Positions 34,641-46,029 of a stretch of 64,000 nucleotides of DNA are shown piece by piece (within the stretch, counting starts at the first letter, position 1; every line of letters starts with the position of its first letter). The notes under the pieces were generated by a model, which saw only the letters and a list, made by a program, of their open reading frames with translations, made no database searches and was not told the origin of the DNA. This stretch comes from Drechmeria coniospora (taxonomy: Eukaryota; Ascomycota; Sordariomycetes; Hypocreales; Ophiocordycipitaceae), in assembly GCF_001625195.1 (NCBI RefSeq), contig NC_054391.1, forward strand, positions 1,612,001-1,676,000. The letters run 5' to 3'. Made by a program: the position numbers and the translations under genes.

Positions 34641-35479
34641 TTGTTGCCACGTGGGTGACCAACTCCGAAGACAGCCAAGGTGGCAGGCGAACGATGGCAA
34701 GATTGTCAGCGTTGCGGCCCCCGTCGTGCGTCACGGAAAGGGGAAGAAAGGCAGAGAACGGGGCAGAGAGAGTGGGTGGGGAGCAAAGTGATGAAAGTAA
34801 GTATGCGCTCGTGAGGCATGCTGCGCCAGATTGTCCAGGCGCCGACGCACAGAAGCCGAGATGTCATTCCAGGCGCCAGACACGGACCAGGAGAAACAAA
34901 AAAACGAGTGGTTAACCGGCTCGCCGGTTGGGCGGACAAGTATCTACGATTCGCTGCGTCCATGCCCCCCCCCTTCTCTCCCTCGGCGCCCCCGGCGCCC
35001 CCGGCGCCCCCGGCGCCCCCGGCGCCCCCGTCGTTTCTTTTTTTGTCCTTGGGTCTAGCCGGGAGGCAGGGGCAGCGGCATGGATGAATAGGATGACTGT
35101 GCACCGCAAGAGCAGGTGCAAGTGTATCATCTGTTGATGTGATGACGCGAGGCAGAAGGAGACGCGGACAGGCAGGTAACAAACAGTCCAGATGCACAAG
35201 TACGAGAGCATGCACAGTGGCCATTGCTGCAAGTGTAGGCACCGGCAGACAGTCGGTCGTTGGATAAGGGGATGCAACTCGACTCGGAGGAAACGCAAGG
35301 ATGGCCGGATCAACTCTGTCTTGTTGGGACATCTCGTGCGCGGTCCTATTTCTGCCACCGATGCCAAGTCGAAGCCGGTGTCTAACACACAGTGTGGGGC
35401 GTCAGAAAGAAGCACTTGAAGCTAGTGGAGGTCAGGCGCGAGGCTGCCAGATTGTCAAGACTCTCGTAGGCGTTTTCTG
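34641..35479. other. intergenic, no gene recognised
   Basis: GC-richer spacer between two GTAC clusters. Its most visible element is the GGCGCCCCC minisatellite; open frames across it simply read the repeat. Confidence 0.4.
34985..35029. repeat. 9-bp minisatellite, unit GGCGCCCCC, 5 copies
   Basis: Five perfect head-to-tail copies. The translation is Gly-Ala-Pro on either strand, which explains the Pro/Ala-rich frames there. Confidence 0.95.
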
Positions 35480-38400
35480 CAGTACATGTACAGTACCTAG
35501 TAGTCACCTGTACGGATACTGTATAGGGTTAGCCTGTATGAGTATTATTACTTGTACTCAGTACTCCGTACAGTACGTGAACACCTACAGTACAGTAGGT
35601 GTCCAGAGCGGAAGTGATAGCAAGTACTTGCCTTGTGCCTACAAGCGCCTTGTGGGTGTACTAATAGTACGGAGTACGACGGCCCTGTTTCATCATAATC
35701 ATACTTGTACTTACTCCGTACAGCACTCCGTAATTAGGTACGGAGTACATACAGGTACATGTACAAGTACTTTGTTAGCGTGTTCGTAGTGCACAGGTAC
35801 TTTTACTTGCTCCATCACCTTCGGTGGAATACAAGTACTCCGTACTTTCGCATCTCTGGTAATATTATTAGTACTCCGAAAGGAGTGCAGAGTACGAGCA
35901 TTATTATACGGAATACTTACAGTACTTACATGTACTTATACTAGTACTTGCAGAGGCTGAGTACGCCGCACTCCGCACTCCTGCTGGCATTTCTCTGCAT
36001 TGCAAGTACTGTATTAATTATTAACACTGTTCGCCTACTGTAAGGAGCACTTCGTACTTACAGTACAACTAATTGTGAATGTACAGACATGTTTCGCATG
36101 CAAAGTGTTCACCATCCTTCCCCGTACGCCTGATCAAGACTACAAGTGCATACATGTAGTGTGCGCAACAACACCTGCGTCGCGCATACCGTGTTTGATG
36201 GCCAGCTCGCACGCATGGGTGGGAGGATTCCCGCACAATGAACCGGCTGCCCGCCGACAACGGCACGCACGCGTTCAGGTACGTGAGGTGAGGCCTTGTG
36301 CCGTTCCGACTGACCAGCCTCGTCGGCCTTGCACATGTACTTGTATGCAAGTACGGTGTGCGCCTCCATCCTACGAACTTGCCCACCGGCTGGCCGTAGT
36401 ACCACGAATGCCGGCTCCTTTCCGGCTTGTGGAGGCTGAGCCAGCCTGTCGTGGTTCCAGCCTGTGGGCAGCCTGTGGGCAGCCTGTGGGCAGCCTGCGG
36501 GCGGCCTTGTTAGGCGGGAGCTGGAAGAGGCAAGGGCGGCCACGGTGGCTTGTCGGTGGCATCGCCAAAATGGAATGGGAGATGGGCAAATTTCGGCATG
36601 ACTTGGCAACCCGTGGGCCAGTGGGCAAGGGACAAAAGTCGAACGCTTCGTTGTGTGCTGTTTGTATACAGCAAAGTGCTGCAAGCAAGTACTTACCTGC
36701 TTGCTGTGCTGTCCTGGTACACTTCTCGTACCATGCACCTGGACGTGCATGCAAGTACTTGAGCACTTGCAAATAATTCCGGCATCAGATACAGATACGT
36801 ACAGTACTGTAACACTATTTACTGTACTCCGTATTCCTTGTACAGTGCGACCAAATACGGAGTACTAGGACGAGTACTTGTAGGTACAGGACGGAGTACT
36901 ATTTGTACACTACGGAGTACCGGTACGCGCATGCTTGAACTCGAGTAAGTTGTAACTTGTCCCAAAGGAAATGTGCCGCAGTATGTGAGTACTCCGTATT
37001 ATCTGTAATCCTTATAGGTGCACGAATTACTCGTACTCGTATCGTATCCGTGAATAAGCACAATTAAGTGGATAGCAGTACTGGTACAGTAGATACTCCG
37101 TGCTCCGTACTTGCGACAGAGCCGCACATAGTTGTACTGTACAACTAAGTAATGTACATGCAAGTTCTCCGTACGGAATAAGTACTTGTCGTGCTCCTTG
37201 TCATTAATACCCTTCCGGGTGGGGGTACGTAGCCACCATTCGGGAAAGGGAGCTGGCACGGTGTGTTTTATTTTGGCCGAGCAGTGACCACGCCCCGCCG
37301 AGGATCCATCGTACGAGCGAGTCCCTGGCGCGCGAGGGACGCTCAAGCCACTGTCAGCGGGACGGCGGACGGTCAACTAACTTCTAGCACCCGCAGCGGG
37401 TCTCACAGGGCAAGGACACTGGTGCCGTGGGGAAGCGCTTGCACAACCAAGTACGGAGCACAGTACTTACTTGCATGTACTCCATAGAGTACGACAAGCG
37501 CAAGCATTTCGGAGTGCCAAGTGCACCAGCGCTTTACTGCGCAACTACTCAAGAACGCCTGACACGTACAGTACTTTCGCCTGCTATGCATGCACAGCAA
37601 GCGTGCGAGTACAGCAAGTACCGATTCTTGCAGATTCAGGCCCAGCGTGCTGGGCACTTGTCATTGTGTTCCTGCTTCATGATTCATCCGCGCGCCTGCT
37701 TCGCTCTGTCCGCGTAATTCACTCGACTCGCCCGCCCGCACATCTGTCGCGAGAGTAGTCGTGCGTACCTGCATTACCCGATACATGATATCGGCCGGTT
37801 GTCTTCCTCCCTCTTTCCGAACGACGAGTAGCCTACTCCGTTCCTGTGCTAGGAACAATGTACTTTGAGAGGACATTCGCTGCATGAGCTGTACATTATG
37901 GATAGGTAATAATATCAATCTCATGTACCACGTACTCCGTACAGGTAAGTACTGTTGGTAATTATCTCTACTGTACGGAGTATTGACAGGAAGACTTGGG
38001 TCCTGATAAGCGGTACTCCGTCTTTGTAAGTATTACTCCATACGGGGTACTTCGTACCTCTAGTCCCTCGAGTGGATTACCGCCCCCCGAGAGCATGTTC
38101 CAAAGTAAGTACGTGTACTCCGCACTTGCAAGTACGTACCTGAACGAGTTCGTACTGCTGACTGGTTGGTACACTTGACCCATGAGCATAGGAAAGGGCG
38201 TCAATCAACCCACCACTCACCTCGTGTCTGCCTATCTATATACTGTAACGGAAGAAAGGACAAAAAAGCCCGATAGAGGATGAATTCTCGTAATGTTCAA
38301 GTAAGTGCAGGAGTTAGCGTAGCTGGAATGAAGAGTATGTGTAAAAAGCAGAGGCGTGCGACTACATGTGCACCTATAGAGTACGTAAAACGTGAGTAAG

Positions 38401-38840
38401 AATACATGTACCTGCATGGCGTATCAGAAGCGGTTAGCGCATGTAAATATTCGTACCCTGCTAAAAGTCGCCCTCGCCCCCTAGCACCTGGAACAAGTAC
38501 TGTACGGAGCGCCCCGTAAGGAGCGCCCAGTACTAGTAAGGAGTGCTGCGCTTGCAGTACTTTGTGGTTGTACTTAGTCTATTGCTGGTATTACTTTGGT
38601 ACCTAAGTGGTACTGTAGGTACCTAGCATGTACATGTACTGGTGAGGACGCCTGGTACCCTGTGCTCCTGGCACCCCGCGCTGCCGTTGAGACGCCGAGT
38701 AGGCTGCCCTTGCCCCTAGCCCAGGTGTACCTACATGTACAAGCAAGCAAGTACTTGCATGTACAGTATTTTCACACCATCCATGAGCTGTGAGAAGGCA
38801 CATGTACTTAAGTACTGTACTGTACAACTACCGTACAATA
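35480..38840. repeat. long GTAC-motif-rich intergenic cluster
   Basis: About 3.4 kb with over 20 full or near-full GTACTCCGTAC-type words on both strands (for example near 35565, 35668, 35710, 35833, 36853, 36911, 37930, 37972 and 38012) among TACTTGTAC and TACATGTAC strings. The motif thins out between about 36100 and 36650, where GC-richer sequence holds an 11-bp minisatellite. No gene is recognised. Confidence 0.75.
36459..36502. repeat. 11-bp minisatellite, unit AGCCTGTGGGC, 4 copies
   Basis: Three perfect copies and a fourth with one change (AGCCTGCGGGC), seen directly. Confidence 0.9.
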
Positions 38841-39224
38841 CCGCACTCCTGCTAGTGCGTCTATAAGCGTCTATGATCAGTGTGCCGCAGGACCAAGGGA
38901 TTCTTCCTCTGTCTTTCTGTCGCTTTTCCAGCGCCACTAGCCCACTCTTGACTAACGGCTGGCCCTCCATCCCATCCAAACCCCGTCCAACCCATCCATG
39001 CACCCATCCATGCATTCATGCATAATTCATCCATCTCTTTGCAATCCCATCCCTGGTCGCTCATCTCGAACACGGCGCCGATTTCTTCGCCAACGAACCA
39101 ACCACCGGTCGACCAGCCAGTCTTGCATGAGAACCCACCCGTCCGGCCCTCTGCTCCTCCACCCGTTCTCTCTCTCGCTCCCGTCCTCCCCTAAGACCAC
39201 CCTTTCTTCTCGTTCTCTTCCAAA

Positions 39225-39258
39225 CTCCCCCTCCCCTCCCCTCCCCTCCCCTCCCCTT
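39225..39258. repeat. CCCCT pentanucleotide repeat
   Basis: About six CCCCT-like units in the rlmA upstream region, a pyrimidine tract of the kind common near fungal transcription starts. Confidence 0.85.
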
Positions 39259-39282
39259 CGAAACGGGACGTGATCCTTGGGC

Positions 39283-39292
39283 CTATTATTAG
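39283..39292. promoter_or_regulatory. MEF2/RlmA-type box CTATTATTAG
   Basis: Perfect fit to the MEF2 palindrome CTA(A/T)4TAG and to the TA(A/T)4TAG site bound by RlmA/Rlm1. It lies about 630 bp upstream of the gene for this very factor, which suggests autoregulation; this is inferred from the motif and position only. Confidence 0.45.
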
Positions 39293-39920
39293 AAGCTCCA
39301 GCCCAACCTCAGATCCCAGCCCCGTCGCGCGCGACGAAAGCATCGACTTCCAACGTCCAACCTGGCCCGGACGAGAAAACGAACAAACGGACAAGCCAGA
39401 CTCGACCTCGCCGCGCTCGCCTCTACTCCCCCGTCCTCTCGCACGCTCGTGCCGTCGGCGCGCTGGGTTCGGCACCCGTCGGTCCCGACTCCTTACCGCG
39501 AGCAGGTGCGTGCAAGCCTCGAGCCCGTGAGCCAGAACGCTGCGAGCGCCGTCGTCCGATTCTCGACTTGAAGGCGGCCTCGAACCAGGGACGACGACGA
39601 CAAACGAGCACACTCTGCCGCCGCCGCCCAATCCTTTGCTCGCTCGCCATTCCTACTGTCGCACAGACCACTCTTGCCCATCGTATCGACTGACGGCGGC
39701 CGAGCCTTTCGAATTCCTTGGCACCCGACGGTACATTGTCGCCTCATCCCTCGTCCGAACCGACAATAGAGACTCCTGGACGGCGCAACTCCGCAGCTGA
39801 TTCGGTGCCCGCACGGCAAGCGAATGTGCTTGGTTGCGTACCGGACCCTCCGTCTCTCGCCTCGACGTTGAACCCCATCCTACCTCCTTCTCCCGATCCG
39901 ACGCCAGCCCACCGACGACC

Positions 39921-41940
39921 ATGGGCCGCAGGAAAATCGAGATCAAGGCCATCAAGGATGACCGAAACCGCTCAGTGTACGTGAATGAGCGAATGCCCGC
40001 CACCTCCGCTGGCGCGACTGACCGCTGACCCCGTCGCCAGCACCTTCCTCAAGCGCAAGGGCGGTCTGTTCAAAAAGGCCCACGAGCTCTCCGTCCTCTG
40101 TTCAGTCGATGTCGCCGTCTTCATCTTCGGCAACAACAAGAAGCTGTACGAATACTCGTCGTCCGACATGCAGACCCTCATCGCGAGGCACCAAGCCGTC
40201 CGTCCTCCGAACCGTCCTCCCCTTCCGTCGAGCACGCTCGCTAACCCGCAGCAGCATGGCGGTACAAACGAGCACAAGGGTCCTTCGGACTTCAACGGCG
40301 GAAACGACGAAGAAGACGACGACGAAGCCGACGTGACTCCTCCCCGTGCCGTCGATGCCCCGGCCGAAGCCCAGATGATGCCGCCCCAATTTCACGGCCA
40401 GCAGCAGCCCTTCTCCCAGATTCTCCGCCACCACACGCCGTCGGCATCGCCCCCCGTCGGCAACGGCGGCCCCTTCCAAGGCCACCCAGGCCACCCCGGC
40501 CACCCCGGCCACCACGGTCATCGAGCTTCCTTGCCGCAGCAGTCGTTGATACCCCGTCCCGACTCGAGGAACGACAGCCGGCGGATGCCTCCCAACGTCG
40601 CTCCCCAACCCATCGCCCAGGCGGCCCACGGTCCGCATCACGGCATCACCTACATGCCCACTCCGCCCCTATACAACCCCGCGACCAGTCAGCCTGGCCT
40701 GCCGCCTCAGCACGGCGGCGGCCACTTCGCGTACCCTCCCCATCAGCAGCACTCGTACATCGAGGATCGACAGGTGTCGGCGCCTCCGACGTACACGACG
40801 CAGCCTCCGCACGCCGGAAGCCTGCCGGCACGTTCGGAGTCGGCGCAGGTCCAGCCTCAGCAGCACCTTCCGCACCATTCCGTCGCCCGCATCTCGCCGC
40901 CTCCGCCCCATCCCGGACCCGACCGCCGACCGCAAGATGCCCTACCGCCGCTTCCCATGGAGCCCAAGACCGACGTGCCGGAGCGGCCGCACCCGCCTCA
41001 CGCCATGGACACGGCCGTCAAGAAGCTGCCGCAACGCAAGTCGCACAGCATCTTCACGCCGATCGAGGAGAACCGGTCGATATTGTCCCAGCACCTCGCC
41101 TCGTTCGCGTCGGAGCCGCCGTCGGCGAGGGGTGATCCCACCTCGGCCCGGTCCCTCTCAGTTGACAGCCCCGTCCCTCGACCCGGGCCGGCGCCGTCGC
41201 CGAAGCTGAAGCGGTCGAGCACCCAGGGCAGCCTGGACAAGCCGCGGAACGCGTCCATGTCCTCGGGTCCTGACGGCGGCTTCACGCCCCCGTCTCGGCC
41301 CGGCAGCGTCAAGGTCGGCGGCTCCCTGGCCGGCTCACGGTCGAGGGGACCCCGTCTCACCGTCCAGATACCTGACGAGGCTTCCGAGCCCGGCAGCGGC
41401 ACGGGAGAGTCAAACTCGCCTCACAACACGACCAGCACGCCGACGCTCGCGCCCCAGCGGCACAACTCGCACTCGTCGGTCGTGCTCCCGCCCCCGTCAC
41501 CGTCGGCGACGGCCTTGCTGTCAGCCGGAGCCTCGGGACCGCCGAACCCCTTTGCCCGGCCGCCGCCCCATCAGACGGTCAACGGGGACACGCCGGTGTC
41601 TGCGCTGCCGTCCCGGTTCCTCAACAACGAGCTCCTGCCCAGCCCCAGCAGCTTCTACCCCGACTGGAACTTTCGCGGGAGCGACAGCAACACCCTCCCG
41701 AGCCCTCTGAACTTTGCCACGCCCGTCGTCGGGTCCGGGCCGAGCTTCCTGCGCGACGACCACGGCGGCGCGTCCGCCAATCCGACCTCGGCCGGAGGGG
41801 TGACTGGCGGCGGCAGCAACCAGGCCAGCGCGTATCCGTCGGCGTCTCTGAAGCGGAAGTCGCCCGACTACGGCCCCGGCAGCCAGACTGACGGCCACGC
41901 GGCCCCAGACGAACCTAAGAGGGTCAAGGTCGAGCTCTGA
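39921..41940 (+). CDS. rlmA: MADS-box transcription factor RlmA (Rlm1/MEF2 type)
   Basis: MADS factor that acts below the Slt2/MpkA cell-wall-integrity kinase and activates wall-synthesis genes in the nucleus. Exons: 39921-39976, 40041-40197 and 40252-41940, giving 633 residues. The MADS domain (residues 1 to about 58) starts MGRRKIEIKAIKDDRNRSV and continues TFLKRKGGLFKKAHELSVLC, followed by the MEF2-like FGNNKKLYEYSS. The second intron is 54 nt, in phase 0, without a stop and with a CTAAC branch point, so unspliced RNA stays open. Splicing restores the conserved junction into EHKGPSDFNG. The rest is a long disordered Pro/Gln/His-rich region with docking-site-like basic-hydrophobic stretches, ending DEPKRVKVEL. 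The exact acceptor (40251 or 40254, a NAGNAG site) is open. Confidence 0.92.
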
Positions 41941-42654
41941 GCCTTCCACGCTCACTTTTGTGCATATACCCCGTCACGGTCCCGATCGATGCGACAGCGA
42001 TACCCTTTTGATCGATGGCCGCAGAGGTCTACTTGTTTTTACAGCAACGTTTATATTGCCATCATCGTTCTAGGTGAAGCATCCGTTGTCTCTGTTCCGT
42101 CTATCTCTTGCCTGATCTTGTTTGGGAAGTATCCTTGCGCCGCCCGCGGTCGCAAGGATGCAAGTCGTGGTCTTGTTCATCTTCATCTGGTTCACTACCG
42201 CATTCGCGTTTATGTTTTTTTTTTCCCTGCCTCGTCCGAGATGCTGCTCGCTGTGGCACGAGTGGCAGCGCCGGCATTGCGAATATAGAGATACTTGGGC
42301 CGGTCGTTGCCTAGTAGGGCGTTCATCCTGGGCATCATTAGTGGGGAGTGGGCGTTTTGGTCATGGCGGATTTACTAGAGCCAAGCGTCCGCGATGGATG
42401 AAGGGGACATGGCCGCGTTGTCGACGAAAAAATGGAAGTTATTTGATGCTCATAAGTCTCAAATCATTTACCGGTCCATCTTCTGCCTAGATCTATAGGT
42501 AGGCAAAAATGGACCCTCATGACAGCTCAATTTGATCACTCGTTCATGCCTGCAAACTCGACCCGTCAGTCACGCGATGCATATCGTGCCATGAATGCCA
42601 TTATCGCCTCGATATTTGCCATCGCGTTCTCCATGGACAGTCCGCCGACAAGTG
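41941..42654. other. convergent spacer rlmA / fasciclin gene
   Basis: Holds the 3' UTRs of the two convergent genes. A T10 tract lies near 42215. No gene, no repeat cluster. Confidence 0.5.
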
Positions 42655-43302
42655 TCAGGCATACTTCAAGACTCCCGTCAGTATCCACTGGGTAAAGGCC
42701 GGTTAGAGCAGGACGATAATGAGGTGCCGAGAGGAAGTGGCATGAAAGAGTACACGTACGATTTCGCCGTTTGCTACCTGGCTTGCCACTTTTTCTACCT
42801 CGACGCGGTCGGGCATGATGACCCTCTTGCCGTCCTTCTCCTCCCACCAGAGCTCCTTGCCGGCGACGGTGGTGGCTCTGACATTACGGTACCAGGGGCT
42901 CGCGGTAAGGAGGTGGGCCTCGACGAACTTTCTGAGGTTCTCGTTGGCGCGATGCTCGCCTCCGGAGCCGTCGTAGGCCTGGGCGCCGAGCACTTCGTAC
43001 TCGCGAGGATCCTCCCAGGGCTTTCGAGGCAGGCGCTCGATGGCCGAGTTGAGGGGCGCCAGCACGGTGGTGTTGGAGGTGAGGTCGGCGAGCAGGGCCG
43101 TGGTGGAGGTCTGCAGACGGGCAAAGGAGGAGAAGGAGGTGAGAGACCGGTGGGTGCCGAGGATGTCCGCGAGCGGCGGGGAGCAGCGTTCGGGATCCGA
43201 GAACGGAGGAGGCATACCGGGGATCGGGAACGCGTTGGCCGCGAGGGAGGGGGCGGGGACGAGAGCTAGGAGGAGGGCGAGAAAGCGCTGTCGGAGTTTC
43301 AT
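42655..43302 (-). CDS. secreted fasciclin (FAS1) domain protein, one domain
   Basis: A 191-residue protein in two exons (43302-42760 and 42687-42655) with a signal peptide (MKLRQRFLALLLALVPAPSLA) and one FAS1-like domain: TSNTTVLAPLNSAIERLPRK, then ENLRKFVEAHLL and, after the intron, NGEI joined to WILTGVLKYA. FAS1 domains are extracellular or cell-surface adhesion modules, and single-domain forms with this terminal motif are common in ascomycetes. The 72-bp intron is GT-AG with a CTAAC branch point, and the last exon codes for only ten residues. Without splicing the protein would end in unrelated residues. A two-domain FAS1 protein is encoded at 61286-62746. Function beyond the domain is unknown. 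Confidence 0.82.
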
Positions 43303-46029
43303 GGCCCCTGCTGACGCGCGGTGCAAGTTGCCGAAGGGTGCGTTTGTCGCTGAATCGTGTCGGGCGAGGCGGGGAGGCGAATGTGCTGCAAGAATGGGTG
43401 GGTATGGGTGCGGGTTGTGGTGTTTCAAGGTGCCTACGTCATGGGGGCAACTGGATGCAGGTGAAGTACGGAGTACATACGGCAAAACGGGTGCCTGCGC
43501 TCCGTACCCTGTGCTGTAAGTACTGTACACTCCAAGTGCTTGTAGCGGAACCAAGCAAGACGGTGGACCAGTCACGGGCCTCGGCAGCGATTAGGTGCGG
43601 ACTGGGTGGTAACAGTTGTCGTGAAGTGAGCCAAGTTTGGTTCTCAGATTGCTTTGTTTCTCTGCAAATAAGGGACTGATTTGCTCTTTCGACTCATCCG
43701 TTTGCATTTGCATGTGTGCACGCATTCCTTGCCGATAGTCTTTTACGTGTGGATGTGCCAAAGTTGCGAAATAGCTGACCACGGCGACGACAGCTTGCTC
43801 CTTCAGGCCATGGTCCAATATCAATACCGACATGTACAGCACTGTGCATCACGTGTAGGGTCGCTGACAGGGCCACTTGCGGGCCGCAGCCGCTGGGTTG
43901 CGCAACCAGCCTCGACCCCTGACAAACAAAAATCCAGGCTCGGAAGCAGCGTGATACCGAAGCCGATGCTACCGCTACAATTATTACGCCAGAGGGGGTC
44001 AACGGCATCCAATCGATCATGGGGTCATGGAAAGCCTTCAGGGTCAGACGGGCTGCCCCATAGGAATTGGTTCGACTAACGGCACAATATCATTTCTGGG
44101 TAGGTCCGCCGTACTCGGAATCAGGTTTGGGCCATGACATGTGAAAACGTGGGTTGGGCCACCGGGGACCATCCCGCGTTTTGGAGGGAGGGGGGACGGG
44201 GGGCGCCAATAGGTGCATTCGAGACGGTGGTCCCCCGCTCCAAGCGCTGCCAGTGAGGCAGGACAGTGCTGTACTGTAAATACAGTGCGGGCACTGCCAG
44301 CAACGTGTGCTGCCGCGCGAAGGATGCCATGGGTTTTGAGCTGGTCAGATGATGGTGCGGAGGAATCGGTACCAGCCGCCTGTTGGTGCTGTAAGCACAA
44401 GTACAGTACTACTAGTAGCGAGTAAGGTACTTGTGCTCCGTACTCTGTATTGGCTTATTTGCAGAGACGATACTACTTGTATGTAGTGCATTGCTAGCTG
44501 GGCAGAGGTTTGGATTCCCACACCACTTGAGCGAGCACGGAGTTTCAGGCACGCATCTTGCTTGTCGTGAATGATGATGGCCCGATGGCAACAATGTAGG
44601 TTCTTGGAACGGAGTGGTTTTTTTTTTGGCGGATGAACTGAGCCATGACGCTCCGTGGTGTGCTCCTCCACTGCTTCCTGCTGTAGGACGAATGAATGGT
44701 TGGGTGGGTATGGAGCACAGTACTCCGTACGGAGTACGAAGTACCTAATACCTGGATTACACTCACTGCACCCGGGGTACGTCAGGTCCGGTCCGGACAC
44801 GTTTTCTGAGCGTCATCGAGTCCCGATCTCTAATTGCGCAAGTGACGGAGGAGCCTATTGCTTACGGGTACCTGTACCAGCAGCAAGTGAAAACGAAAGG
44901 AAGCTCTGGGCAAAGTCAATTACACGCATCCATTATCGCGAGTCGCCACCCGTGCTCGGTCTGCCGTCCCGTTCTTCATCATCGCTGCTGCTGCGGCCGA
45001 AAGCGGCGGCAGATGTGGCCGTCTGGCACAGGCGGCGACCCCCAACCATGGCCCCCTGCCATGACTCCCGTGCAGTTTCCATCGGGATCTTGGCTATGGA
45101 TCACTGGGTGCTGGTCATATATGGGCATGTCCGCTGCCCTGCCATTGATGTCATGGCATGCTCTGCAAATTGTCGCTCGCATATTCGAGCATCGGTGGCC
45201 AACTATCTGCACAAAGTTCCTCTCGCCCTTCCTCTGCAAATTGTCTCGGGTGATTTCCAAAGATTAGATCTTGATAATTGGATCGAGCGGCGGGCATGCG
45301 GGATCCGAGACCGAGAGAACGAGTTGGCCAAGCTCGTGGGTGCCCATGACAAGACGGTTCGCACGCACCGCACACTACGCGGCGGCGTTGGACGTGATGC
45401 ATATTACTGTAGTGCCGTATTCTGCGCTGCCGTAATACTGTAGAGTAGTGCTTCCCGCTACGCTCACTCGCAGGTGCACTGTATTTTTGTGCGGAGATGC
45501 GGTAAAGCGCATTGTTCGTCGCCCCGACGGCGGGGTGGGTACCTGGAGGAGCTGGGGGGAGGGGGTGGGGGGGTGGGGAGATGGTGGGTCACCGATGGCA
45601 GATGGCTGGCCTATGACGGCCTCGCGAACTGCAAGCAACCGCCAGCGAGAGCCTCGGCTGTCCGGCTCCGGTGCAGCTGCGTGGCCCCTGCCCTTCCGGT
45701 CGCCTCGGTCGCGCATTCCTCTGCTGCTGGGAGGGAGCGGGTGGGTGACTGGCCTGGGCCGATGCCGAAAACTCCAGATGCCAATAAAGCTCCCCCCATC
45801 CTTCCATCCGCTCTCCTTCCTCCCTCCCTCCCTTCTTCCCATTCCGTCCATTCTCCCCAAAATACCATCACCGTCTCTTCCCATCCCCCTCGGCGCGAGC
45901 GCATAGAGCCGAAAGGTATCGAGCCGAAGCTTGCACCCAGAAGCAGCGTCGTCTGTCGTCGCTCTCCCACCCACCACCGACTCTCCCGCACCGCAGCTCA
46001 CGCACAAGCACACGCACACGTCTCCCGCA
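43303..46029. promoter_or_regulatory. divergent intergenic region, fasciclin gene / fumarate reductase
   Basis: About 2.7 kb between divergently transcribed genes. Two small GTAC-motif clusters (about 43460-43540 and 44260-44780, including GTACTCCGTACGGAGTAC at about 44720) are separated by unremarkable sequence. From about 45780 to the ATG it is CT-rich, as expected for the fumarate reductase promoter. A frame of 262 codons at 44655-45443 starts at TTG, has no domain and is not called. Confidence 0.5.

Larger units (their letters stand above)
38841..39920 (+). promoter_or_regulatory. upstream region and leader of rlmA
   Basis: CT-rich sequence typical of fungal promoters: CATCCATG-type words near 38990-39040, a CCCCT repeat at 39225-39258, then Arg/Ser-codon-like but non-conserved sequence up to the ATG. 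It contains a MEF2/RlmA-type box at 39283-39292. Confidence 0.5.

Noticed and set aside
44655..45443. 262-codon plus-strand frame
   Set aside because: Starts at TTG, crosses a GTAC cluster, lacks codon bias and any recognisable domain.
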